A stretch of 64,000 nt of DNA. It comes from Antitrichia curtipendula. Its lineage: Eukaryota > Streptophyta > Bryopsida > Hypnales > Leucodontaceae. The translations under genes and the position numbers were made by a program. Shown here one piece after another: positions 10,710 through 21,734 of this stretch. The stretch is taken from assembly GCA_951230915.1 (NCBI GenBank), contig OX579635.1:26474001-26538000 (forward strand), read 5' to 3'. Under the pieces are notes generated by a model. That model saw nothing but the letters and a program-made list of their open reading frames with translations. It did no database searches and was not told the origin of the DNA. Position 1 is the stretch's first letter. Each line of letters begins with the position of its first letter.

Positions 10710-11121
10710 TCACAAATCCCCTTGGCGGACAACTTTTACAATAGATTTCCACAAGTTTATAGCTTCTTTGTACAAAAAATTGTCAATGGAAAAATACCGC
10801 TGACCGAACATCCGCACAACAAGGGGCAAGTGCTTCCCCAACCTATTTCTTTGACAAGATTTCAAGAACTTCAAAGTCGAAAAGCACCTTTTGTCTTCAA
10901 TGGACCCAAGAACCAAACAACAACCAATCTCTGCTAGCTTAAAGTACTCAAAAATCAACTTGCACAAATGGAATGACTAGGATAGTTTGCGCCACAACTT
11001 GATGGCTAGGTTCATGTTCAAGGGAGGAGTACAAGCTGCCTTGCAGTTAGACTGCATTGTGATCTTGAATAAATCTTACTGCAACCTCAGAGCAAATGTT
11101 GAGAGCATTGCAAAGTCGATA
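10710..11121 (-). pseudogene. hAT transposase, C-terminal part (dimerisation domain), 3' piece
   Basis: Reading the minus strand, the frame gives ...DLFKITMQSN..., then ...NLAIKLWRKLS, then FEYFKLAEIGCCLVLGSIED and ...NRLGKHLPLVVRMFGQRYFS. The last two match the typical hAT C-terminal dimerisation segment (FxxLAxxxxxxxxSxxxxERxFS...NRL...). In-frame stops interrupt it (near 11080 and 10976). This is the continuation of the hAT frame at 15533-17520, from which it is separated by a CACTA element. The call comes from motif recall. Confidence 0.72.
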
Positions 11122-11159
11122 CACTACAACAAAATGGATGTTTTATAACTGCAATGAGT

Positions 11160-11850
11160 CGTTAAATTTCAAAATATGACTCCCGTAGATATCACTATAG
11201 ATGACGTGCGATATGATTGGGTCTAGTCATTACCGACTAGTCATATTTTTAATGAGTCATACTTGTAGTCATCTAGATTGGGAGTATAATATGTCATATT
11301 TTGCCAACGTGGCGTATATGTTGACTATCCTTGAAGTTTTGACTTTCTCTTGAGCTGCCCAAGCAAAGAAAAAAAATCTTACGTGGCATATGACTCTATG
11401 TAGTTATATTTTTAGCTGACGTGGAATATGACTACAGTGAGTCATATTTGGGTTGACATGGCATATGACTTTGTATAGTCATATTTTTTGTTGATGTGAA
11501 ATATGACTTTGTAAGTCATATTTTCTATTGATGTGATAAATGACTCTTGTGAATCATCTTTTTTTGTTGATGTAATAAATGACTTTTATGAGTCATATTC
11601 TCTATTGATGTAGAATATGACTCTTATGAGTCATATTTTCTATTGATGTGGAATATAACCCTTGTATTTATATTCTCTATTGATGTGAGTCATATTTTTG
11701 GCTAATGTGGCAATTTCTATGGAGTGTTACTAATAATTTAATGATTGAATGTAGTCATATTTAAAAAATATAGAGTCGCATTTGGATATAATCATGAGTA
11801 TTATGTGACTACAGCCAATCATATTTTAGCCAAGACATATTGTAAAATAT
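11160..11850. repeat. Subterminal tandem array of palindromic ATATGACT...AGTCATAT units
   Basis: Units of roughly 40 bp such as TTGATGTGGAATATGACTCT followed by TATGAGTCATATTTTCTA recur, each able to form a small hairpin around (A)GTCATAT. Units are diverged. These are probable transposase-binding sites of the CACTA element. Confidence 0.7.
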
Positions 11851-12489
11851 AATTCAAGCAGATGAAATTCCATATTAGTGAGAGTTGCATTTCTTAGATT
11901 TCTGTGTAGTTTGTAATTGGAGGGACTAAGGTTTACAGTAGCTTCTGTCATGAACTACAATCATATTTTTCATACATTCAAAATGAACATGACGCATTGC
12001 AGTCATGCACCAACATGATTTAGCAACTAAATAAAAGATTCCGTCAAATTAAAAACAAGTACATACGATTTTTGAAATGCACAAGAAATACTTACATTGA
12101 AAAGAAAAATGCAAGAAAGAATGTGACTCTTTTCAATGACATTTATTAGTCACTAATACAAAACATATTACAATGACATTCTATAAATGTATATTCCCAC
12201 ACACTTATAGACCTATATTCCTTACAAAGATGTGAAGATGTTGTTTTTCTAATGTTGTAAGTAGCCTCCAATAACTTTATTCCAACTTCTAGTATCTACA
12301 TATACAATCAACAAGGTTAATTTTTAGTGAATGAACAATAGAAATCAACCTTCAAAGATTTAAGGCAACACAAAATATATAGTATAAATTTAAGATTAAA
12401 AAAAAAGCCATAATTAGGTAACCACTATATCTTTACAAATTGAAAATAAAAAAGATGAAAGAATAACATTACAACCACTATACCTTTAG

Positions 12490-12860
12490 AAATTACAAAT
12501 AAACAAGAAGAAAGAATAATAATAGTGATAAAAAAGACAAGAAACAAAAGATAACAAGTGTTAAGAGGTAAGATGCAACAAGAAGTAAGAAGAAATAAGA
12601 ATTAAAATGTAACAAGAAGCAACAAAGAGCACAAATTAAGATGCAACAAAATGCAATAAATAACAAGAAAAAACAAGAAATAAAATGCAACAAGAAGCAA
12701 AAAACAACAAGAGCAAACAAAGAGCATGAAGTAAGAAGCAATAAGAAGCATGCAATAATTAGCAACAAGAAGCAAGAATTAAGAAGCAAAAGCTAAAAGG
12801 TAGTAAGAAACAAGAACTAAAAGACAACAAAATTTAGGAGACAAAAGAAGCAAAGACAAA
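12490..12860. repeat. Low-complexity purine-rich repeat (AACAAGAAGYAA-like)
   Basis: A degenerate run of AACAAGAAGCAA, AAGTAAGAAG and AAATGCAACAAG words. The complementary strand reads as an open but purely low-complexity L/F/C-rich frame, which I do not consider a gene. It lies in the interior of the CACTA element. Another simple run, (TA)n with TCTCTC, is at 13805-13865. Confidence 0.65.
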
Positions 12861-15532
12861 AAAAATAGCCAAATGTTGCACTTTAAGGGGGAGGTACAAA
12901 AAATGGCGGCTAGGGTTTCAAAATCCTAAATCAATGACGGCTACATAGAAGTGGCAGTTAGGGTTTCAAAACCCTAATCATATGACTTGCCTTAGTCAAA
13001 GTGGTTTACCATTACTAAAGTGATTCACATCTTTTAAATAAAATTGACATAAACTATAAAAATTAGAAGTTTGAGGTGTTTTTGGATGGTTTTGGCCAAT
13101 CCAAGCCAAAACTCTAGACTCCCAAATCCAAGTTGAAAAATTTTAAATTTTGATAGCTTAAATTGTAGATTGTTGCATACCTATTTAAAAACAGTAAAAT
13201 ATTTGTAATGGAAATATTAGCAAAAATTATGGATGGATGAAGTTCTATGGCTCTTATTCTTTTTTCAAGACTTTACCTAACATTTTTTTCAAGCCTATAA
13301 GTCTAAATTAACTTTTACTTTCAAGATTGCATTGTAAATATCATCTAACTATAAGGTCCCTTTTTAGCTTGAATTACATGAATTTTGATGTTTTTAATCT
13401 AAAATTAATGCTTTTGATTATCCAATTTCATTATAATCTTTTTTTTTTTAATCCATTTTTTAAAGTGTAATATATTCTTGAAAACCTTTAAGAAATATCT
13501 AAATGATTTGAATTCAAAGTTGGGTTTTAATAAATTCTTAAGTTTGAGTTAAACTTCTAATTTCTAATGTAATTATGGTTTCTACCCAAAAAAATAACAA
13601 AGTGCCAAATTCAGTGACATACCTCAGAATCCATTTCCACCTCATCCCCATTTTTCAACATGCATGTTATATTTGTATCATAAAGCTTGCCTTAATTCAT
13701 TTTTGTTGCGTTTTTTGTGGTTTTGTATTCAACTTAAATAACGACTTTTACAATAAGGTGTATAAATTCTATCTATGATCGAATTTTTTTCTTTCAACAT
13801 ATTTATTTCTACTTCTCTCTCTCTTGACTTTTTCCAAAAAAATTATATATATATATATATATTTTAAATTTTAATTAATTAATTATATTATTTATTTTAA
13901 TATCATTTTTTCTCTTTTTTTGGATTATTTTAGAATTGCAATCTTTAATTTTAATTTTAATTACTACTAATTAATTTTTATTAACTCTAAAAGTCAAACA
14001 ATTGTAATGACATAATCCTCATAAATACTAAATAAGTATCTATTGAAGACCTTAAACTTTCTTTTGGTCAACTATGCATATTACAATCAACAATATTTGC
14101 TTAATACAAAGTCAAAACTCTATAAGGGGGTCAACTTAGTCTCTTAACTATGCCCAACAGCCCAAAGCTTTAAGTAGGAACTTGGAACCTATACTTCTAC
14201 TTCAAACTTTTAGACTTTGAATACAAATGGCATTCCTCACTTGCTCTTGTTCTATGAATACTCAAATATGGCTTTTTCTTACACTCTTTTTTCTCTCCTT
14301 AAATTAGATTTTTTCAAGCTTCAAGTATTTTTTCTAAACCCCACAATCTTCGATCTACATCACTAATTAAGTGCATTAGATTTCACTTTGTATCAATCAA
14401 TCTAATTAGCTCTTTATTTGTATTAGCCACCACAATCAATCAACATAATTAGTTAATCTGCTAGTGCAACCAATCTGTTAGTGTACAAAACTAGATGTGG
14501 ATTCATGTCCTCATGACTTAAGGTATTTGTTAAACAATATTTCTTCTCTCTCATTAAAGAAATCAACAATCTCTATATTTGAATCAATACTTATAAGACT
14601 ATCTTTGTCACCAAATATATATTTCAACTTGAAAAAAATCCGCCATAAAGAACCAAAATATATTTAATAATAATTTTGAGACCCTTTTCCTATCTTTTCC
14701 AACAAGATGGGTTGGAAATGAATCCATCTATTGTCTCATGTTGTTAATTGTTTCATTTTTCTCTACTTCTTTTATAACCCCTATGAGAAATTTAAATTTA
14801 TTAATTAAAATATAAACATATGTCACTCCCAATATTTGAACACAAATTCTATAATAGGCACAACATACAACAACAACAATAAATTTTTAATAGGCATGAA
14901 ATAAAGTTATGCCTACACCCTAAGAAATGAGATGTACAACCTAAATATTAGAAGGTCATCTTAGATTGACCCCCTTTTCCTTAGACTATCCCAAAAGTAA
15001 AAAAATGGCTCCCCCCTCAAATATGACTAAAGCAAAAATATGACTAGGTGCTCTCCAAATATGTTCCCTATCCAAATTTTCCATTGGCTGCCTCCAGAAG
15101 GAGATAAAATGACTATTAAAAAAATGTGACTGCAAGATATGACTCCCCCCAAAATATGACTACAAAATATGACTCAAGCATAAATATGATTAGGTACTCT
15201 TCAAATATGTTCCCCACCCAAATTTTCCTTGGGCTACCCCAAAACAAAAAAACATCACTACCGAAAAGATATGACTACAAAATATGACTGACACAAAATA
15301 TGAATACATAATATGACTAGACATTCCCTGGATATATTCCCTATTGTTCCCTATAAAGTACTTAGCCGTTCCCAATGGCCGTATACTATACGCCGTGAAG
15401 TACAAAGCCAAAATATGACTGGCAGTCATATTTTTTTTCAAGATGTTGGCCTCCCAAAATATGACTGCAAGCAGTTGCCAGTCATCCCTAGTTATATTTT
15501 TGCAGTCATAAAATGCAGGTTTTGTTGTTGTA

Positions 15533-17520
15533 CGTACAAGATTAGCCGCCTTCATAAAGAGGTTGATCCCTGTTACAAGTTTAGACTCATTGTAGAAGTT
15601 CTTCAAAACCTCTAAGTGATGCACAAAATTGGCTTCAATTCCCTCTTGCCTCCAATATTGAGGATAGATAATGCCAAAGACATCAAGGAGTTCCTACTAT
15701 AGAAAGCGGCAATCCAATTCACTGCAAATAGACTGCGCTATATCTTCACCCTCCAACGTCCCAATACACAAGTTAGAACAAGTAAAGCCACCATAGAACT
15801 ATAGAAAATTAGTAAACAACAACTCCAATTCTCCAAGACTAAGAACAAGTATTGTAAGACCAAAAGGAAGGAACCAAAAAATAAATGCCAATAACAAAAT
15901 AATCTAAGGAAAAACTTTTGCAAACACCAAAGTAAGCAAAGGAAAAAAAAATGAAAACTAAAAAGTAAGCAAACAAAAAAAAATATGCAAAAAAAAAAAT
16001 AATCAGAGGAAAAAAATGCAAAGTCAATAGAAGATGTGAACCTAAAAATTGCCTCTCAATGTTGTCGTGCAAGTGGTGATAGTCTTGCTGGGTCACGAAG
16101 TTCTACTTGCCCGTCTCCTTGTCATGGGTCCAAGTATACACCATCGTCACAAACAGGTCAAAAAACAGATGTGCAATTCCAAAGTTTCTTGGAAGCTCTT
16201 TCCACCGCAAGGGAATGTCAATGCACTGCAATGTAATAAGTCACTGTATCAAAGAAAATCTTGCTTGTTGTAAGCAATGGCCCCATTGATGAATAACCTT
16301 GCTAGTTCTTATTGGCACAACTTCACAGCTTGCAGGAAGTCACAAATGAAAATGTCTTGTGCTTGAGACAATTTTATCAAGCAGTAAACCGCATTCACTA
16401 GCGGAATAAAACATGTCAAATACAAGAGGACTTCGACATCAGAGAGAAGGTCAAAGATATCACCAGCACCAACGACTGACTTGTGTCTAGGTCCAACTGT
16501 CATGTCCACCCTGATTTTTACAAGCAGGGTGGTGAACTCCAACATGATTCATTAAGCAAGACTACGCATTGAAACCCACCTCATCTCTACATTACGGACC
16601 ATCTTTTGTCCCTTAGTTTCCATGAGATTTGTCAACTTTTGCAATTCAATGTGCCTTTTGTTGCTACGGCAAAAATATGAATACACCAATTGAAACATGT
16701 CCTCCAGTCTAGACACCATTGGGTATTTGATCAACGTCTCTATGACCAAATTGATTTTGTGGCTCACACAACTCACTTCTCCTTGATCTAGGTGGTTACT
16801 TCCGTTTGGAGGCCCTAGAAGGTGCGGACACCGTCAGCACCGAACAAACCAATTTTGTAGCGATGTTCTGGTGCATCAAACCGCCTTAATCAAGGAGACA
16901 TGCATTATAACATTTGTTAGATTGTCCGCAGTGCCACCATCAAACAGGCAAGAAAGATGCAACAAATGCGGCACCCTTTCCCAGCTTTTCATTGTGCATA
17001 CATGCACTTCAATCCAAGAAGTTTGATCTATGGTAGTAACCTCATCGGCACTGATAGAAATGATTCTAGCTGACTGCACAACATTCTTCAAAGTAGTTAG
17101 AATTGTAGCATGCATGTGCTCAGACATTTTTCAACATGTGCTTTCTGACCAATGTTTCTGAGGCAAATTCTTCACTTTCAAGTGTTTGAGCAACAACTAT
17201 TGTCTCTCATAATTGCACATTGGTCTGCCATGAATGAGAACTTGAAACAAAGTTGAGAATTGTACCCCTTTTCTTTTCAACTCACCCTCCAAATTAGCGC
17301 TTAGCTGATCGGCCACATCGGCCACAATGCAACCTTGCTTGCGTGCAACGCAAAGTTTGCAAAGCTTGATGTGCTTGCAATCGGACTTGATGAATGTGTC
17401 ACCTTTTTTCAGGTGTGGCAGCAGCACCCCATCCTCCCGACACACCCTATTACCTTCGTGCTTCTCTAAACTGTCGAGTTTGGGAACATGAGCTTCCTCC
17501 TGCCCGTGACCATCGTGCAA
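15533..17520 (-). pseudogene. hAT transposase (ZNF862-like type), 5' and core part
   Basis: Minus-strand pieces in order: an N-terminal part with CKLCVARKQGC and ADVADQLSANLEG (17520-17197); a segment including SADEVTTIDQTSWIEVHVC (17127-16876); a stretch with GLFGADGV broken by a stop (about 16860); then CVSHKINLVIETLIKYPMVS and FCRSNKRHIELQKL...EMRWVSMRS (16776-16552), a classic hAT catalytic-core region (C-H...N, then RW); then a core continuation (16545-16309); then DVFGIIYPQYWRQEGIEANF and HHLEVLKNFYN (about 15670-15590). Frames change and stops occur several times, so it is not functional. The open frame stops where the CACTA element begins and resumes at 11121. Some sequence upstream (to about 17850) may be its N-terminus. 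Confidence 0.75.
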
Positions 17521-19024
17521 CTCTGGCTAACTGCATCAACGAGATCGCCGTTACTGTTGAACTCGCCCTCCGCCCAAGCAAATCGACAAGTCCAAATTTC
17601 TTACCAGTGTCGCGTCACCGTGCTAGGAGCAATTCTTTTCCTCTTGCGCACGCTCAGAACCCGTCCTTCTTTGCTCGCCACATTAGTATCACCATGAGTA
17701 TCCACAAGGGACGCAACAGTGGCTTCAGAAGGAGGATGAAGGTCAGGTAATCGGGAGCGCGATTTACACAAGCGTGTCGGTTCTGGGATTGGACCTCGAG
17801 CTCGTGCTGGTGCCTCGCAGGTGAATGCGAGAGAAAATGAATTGCAGTGCATTGTCGAACGAAGAGCTTGGGAGTGGAGTGTGAAGAGCGCTGTGTGAAG
17901 AGCTTCAGCTTGGGACTCGAAGAGAAATCGGCACGTTCGAGCTCAGGTGAATGGCTTGGTTCAGTGGTCGCATTTTTTTGGTTGAAATGCGGTTGGATTT
18001 CCTGTACAGTTTTCCATTTTGATTTGATTTAGGCCAAGGATTTGTGAGAAGTGAAGCTGTCTGAGTGAAATCGGGAAGAATTGTGGTTCTTTGCTCGGAG
18101 ATTCTTTTGGATGGCGTTTGAGTGTTTCGGCAATGAATTAGGGTTTGGTGAATAGGTTTGTACACTTCGTACACTCTAGAACGACGCTTTTTTTAACTTC
18201 ATGTCAGAGATATTTCAAAAAGCGACTTATCGGGTTTCGTTCCTAGGTCGACACTGAAAACGCTGATGTAAGAATGTCGTACCTCTGTTGCTGAGAAACC
18301 AAGTTCTATTATAGACAAGTTCAGGATGTAGATGCAGAACCTACATCAAAAGAAGAACACTTGCAATGCTCTGTTTTCGACGTAAGGATTTAATCTTCAC
18401 ACTAGATCAAGAAATTGTGGCGGACATTGCGATGAACAACTTTCTACTCTATTTATGAGCATTGAAATACTTCTCGTGTTTTTTGTAGTATGTCAACATA
18501 ACTGTGAGTTATTTTTTTAAACAAATTTGTTCAATTCATATGTTCTATTGACAGATACTTTATGGTAATCTTCAGTCATGGACCTCCTCATGAAATACCT
18601 GAACTTGAATCCACCAAGGCTCAAGTGAGCAACTGGAATTTAACTCAGAGAATTGGAAATTCCACAAATGCTGAAAGGAATAGCCATGTTCCTCTGTTTC
18701 TTTTGTCTTGGAAGTGCTAGGGTTTTCTGATGGTAGTTTGGTCTTGGAAGTGCTGGGGTGTTAAGGGTGTATGTGATGTGAATGATTTTCCTCCAATGAG
18801 GGCATGACACGTGTATGATACTTTTTCACAAGGGTTTCTCATGGATTTGTACATGGTTTCTACTATGCCTATGCACTCAAAAGAGGCAGTAACTGCCTGC
18901 TACTAACATCATTAAGCATTCTCCGCCCCGAACCATCTCATTCGAATTTGCAGCTTAGATACGATAAATTTTCGGCAGTTTTTTACTTCATTTTGCTGTT
19001 GCATAGACTTTTTAGTAAGCAACA
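17521..19024. other. Upstream region, no clear gene
   Basis: From 17600 to 17850 a minus-strand frame with RKRKRIAPSTVTRHW might be a further N-terminal piece of the hAT gene. From 17850 to 18960 nothing coherent is seen. The F-box duplication starts near 19025. Confidence 0.35.
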
Positions 19025-20922
19025 ATGCTCTTCAGTTCAATGTTGATTGATGTTCAAGCTTATTAGTCAATGAACTAACCCTAGGATTTGTGAGGTTCAA
19101 GCTGATTTCTAGGTGCGCTGAAGGTCTCGGCCATGGCCTTGGAACCTAGTCTTTGGGGAACTTTGCCAAAGGAGCTCTTGCATCTTGTGTTTGCTCATCT
19201 TCCTGTCGCTGGAATTGGTCAGCTCCGGGTTCTTTCTAAGGAATGGAAGAGGAACATTGACTGCAAAGACTCAGAATTCAACCGGGTCTTCGATGCAGCA
19301 ACTCATCTCGAAATGTTTGCTCTCATGTCTTGGACTCAGTATGAGGAGATCTTTGTTAGACTCTATGACGTGCAAACAAACAAATGGCAAGTCTTTGAAA
19401 TTAATGCGAAGCATACACCGTTTCTCAGAACTTCTACAGCTGATGGTGGACTATTTTGCACTCCATGGCAATGGCGGAATGCTGAGGGGCGTTTTCAACT
19501 CGTTGTGGTGAATCCTTTAACCCAAAGGCAGATGAAACTCCCTCCACTACTGAGCATGGGGGCTGCAGAATCTGATGTTCAGGTGAAGATGGCGCAGCTC
19601 ACTATGGACGGGAAAACAAAAGAGTATAAAATGCATGTTGTGGGCTACATGAAGACTGGTGGCACCGGTCTCTTTGCTCAAGTCTATGACTCCCACGTCA
19701 ATGGATGGTCAGTGGTGGAATCAGGAGAGGGACGCATTATTGGATGGGACCATCCAGGACATCCTTACAATTGCCCAGTCGTGTACAACTGCGCAGATGG
19801 AAACCTGAAGCATTTCAATCTTTCAGATATTGCACCAGGACTCGAGGTGGAGTCAGACTGCATTCAACTCATAAATGGTCATCTCTTTCTGTTGCACACA
19901 GAAACAACTCCAGGCTCTACAAATTTGATGCAGGATGGTGAGAGTATTTCAGGAAAGTATTGCATTTCAGAGTTTCACCCCCCCCCGACAAGGCAACTGC
20001 TTGGGTGAAATTGGGAGTGCACGAGTGTGACCCGAGCATCGAAGAGTCTGCAGAGGAGGATTGTGAATTGTCTCTTCTGGCTTGCAACGGGTTCTTACTT
20101 GTGCTTGCTCAGGAGTATGTGCAATTTCATGATCGAGCCTGGCTATATAATTTGTCAACATGTGCATGGCGCAACCTTCCAGAATTGGAATTGCCGCCTT
20201 ACGACGATCTGAAGTTGTGCGAGATCAGTTGGAGTGCTCTCCCTTAGGTCAGATTATCACTATTTAGGTACATAATTTTGTGCTTCCTCGGTAGTGAAGT
20301 TTTGTAGAGGAAGTACTGATCCCTCCTACGTAGTTAGATCCTTCTTCCCAAAGCTTACTTTGTCCGAGACTGAATTTTGCCTCAATGGTTCTGGACTTTG
20401 TGAAGCTACATTTTTGGAACATGCTTGAGTAGCTGTATGTCTCAACACCCTTGAAAAAATAAATTTCCTTGCAAATCTTGAGAGAGGAGACGAGCATTGG
20501 CTCTTCACTCAGTACCAGGATTGCTCCCTTGAATGAATGTGAGACTTCTGAATTGTTTACTTTGGTTGGCAACTACAAGTTGACTTCTCTCAAATGCTGA
20601 ATCACTTTATGTCATGATGAACAATGTGGAGAAGAATGTTTAGAGTATGATGATTTTGTGTTTTCGTTGCTGTATGCCGAGCATGCTGTTGTGAGTTCAT
20701 GACAGGGGAAGTTGATTTCTATATTGCCCAGTTTGGGCTATTTACTGGGAACACTCACTAACGGATCAGAAGCATTGTTGTAATTTCTTCTGAGTAAGTC
20801 GTCTCTTCTTCACTCCATATCTAACCATGCAACATTGATCATCTCCAGGTATAGCAAGAGTGCAAAGACCAGGGGTCCTGAAAATTGTTGCATTTTTTTT
20901 GCTGAAAATGTAGCCTTGATTA
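19025..20922 (+). repeat. Segmental duplication, copy 2
   Basis: Aligns with 121-2065, same orientation. The flanks show many substitutions and indels, whereas the centre of the F-box gene is nearly identical between copies (19530 to about 20112 against 628 to about 1210). Confidence 0.85.
19133..20247 (+). pseudogene. F-box protein, second copy, frameshifted in a C9 run
   Basis: Starts with the same MALEPSLWGTLP as the 231 copy and follows it for about 285 residues. The N-terminal third is about 75 percent identical to copy 1 by eye. At 19978-19986 a run of nine C replaces the seven bases CCTCCCC of copy 1, a net gain of 2 nt, so the first frame stops after ...FHPPPTRQLLG (20008). The rest continues in another frame to 20247 and ends with the same CEISWSALP. 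A homopolymer sequencing error or real slippage are both possible, so the gene may be intact in the organism. Confidence 0.85.
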
Positions 20923-21254
20923 GTCATGCATTCAATTCAAAAACACACATAACTAGTAGCCTCAATCAAATCTTGAATGGTACCAATGAGTGAGATTGAT
21001 TTCAATAGGACCTATCTTTTGGGTGTAAAACCATCACAAAAGTAATTACTTTAAGAAAATGTTGTAAACATTTTAGGTTTGTAACATGACCAATATGGAT
21101 GCAAGTTATGTTGGTTTCGAGGGGGTCTTGCAACTCCTTTGAGCTATATGGGCAACACTCTTCGAAATACAAAAAAATTTGCATTCTATAGAATTTGTAC
21201 TTTGAAGAGAACTACAATCTAAATTGCTATTGCCTTCTCTTATAATTGATATAT
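20923..21254. other. No gene seen
   Basis: AT-rich sequence beyond the duplicated F-box flank. Short ORFs here have no recognisable features. Confidence 0.4.
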
Positions 21255-21256
21255 TA

Positions 21257-21732
21257 GGGGTAGTCACACCTTCTTCACTTAGGCATTTGGAGAATGGGGA
21301 CGTGCCAACTCCCTGTTGGCTTCATGTTTGCAGGATATGCTTCGCTCGCTAAGTCTTTGCGAGGTTGATTATTCTGCTTTGGAGCAGAAGTGGGTGCATG
21401 GAAGACTTTGCAAAAACAAGGATATTCGCTTGCTCCTAAGCTCACGTTGTGGCATTTCTTGTTTTCTTTAGTAATGAAGCCCGCGTTTCGCGCTTCATTG
21501 TGTGTCCTGCCCAACTTGCGCATTTTGCACCTAGATCTTGCGTTCAGCAGTGGCTGCGCATTTTGCACTCCTAAATCTTGTTTTGCATTTTCCACTATTG
21601 TTCTGTAGGTAATAGAAAAGGGGTGTCACATCCCTTCTTCAGCCATGGTTGCTCTCCATTGGCTCCTGCTTTTCCTTGCCAACTTCTCATTCTGATTTTC
21701 CATTTGCTTGGTGAAGAAGGTGTGACTACCCC
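21257..21732. mobile_element. MITE-like element, 476 bp, GGGGTAGTCACACC termini
   Basis: The left end GGGGTAGTCACACCTTCTTC is matched in inverse by the right end GAAGAAGGTGTGACTACCCC. Similarity continues weakly beyond 22 bp. Flanks are TA at the left and TA at the right, compatible with a 2-bp target duplication. The minus-strand ORF inside (NAQPLLNARSRCKMRK...) looks non-genic. Confidence 0.65.
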
Positions 21733-21734
21733 TA

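Larger units (their letters stand above)
11122..15532. mobile_element. Non-coding CACTA element (4.4 kb) inserted in a hAT gene
   Basis: The left end reads CACTACAACAAAATGGATG, very close to the canonical plant CACTA terminus. The right end, inverted, reads TACAACAACAAAACCTGC and then TTTTATGACTGCA, matching TTTTATAACTGCA at the left. Large arrays of subterminal motifs (AATATGACT and its inverse AGTCATATT) fill 11160-11850 and 14990-15515, as in CACTA elements. The interior is AT-rich with no transposase; I see only low-complexity DNA and remnants of ORF shadows. It lies inside a hAT gene whose two halves are on either side. A clear 3-bp target duplication is not visible (ATA at the left, CGT at the right), so the right border may be off by a few bases. 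Confidence 0.75.

Noticed and set aside
12493..12789. Hydrophobic 98-residue ORF as a membrane protein
   Set aside because: Low-complexity complement of an AACAAGAAG repeat within a non-coding CACTA element.
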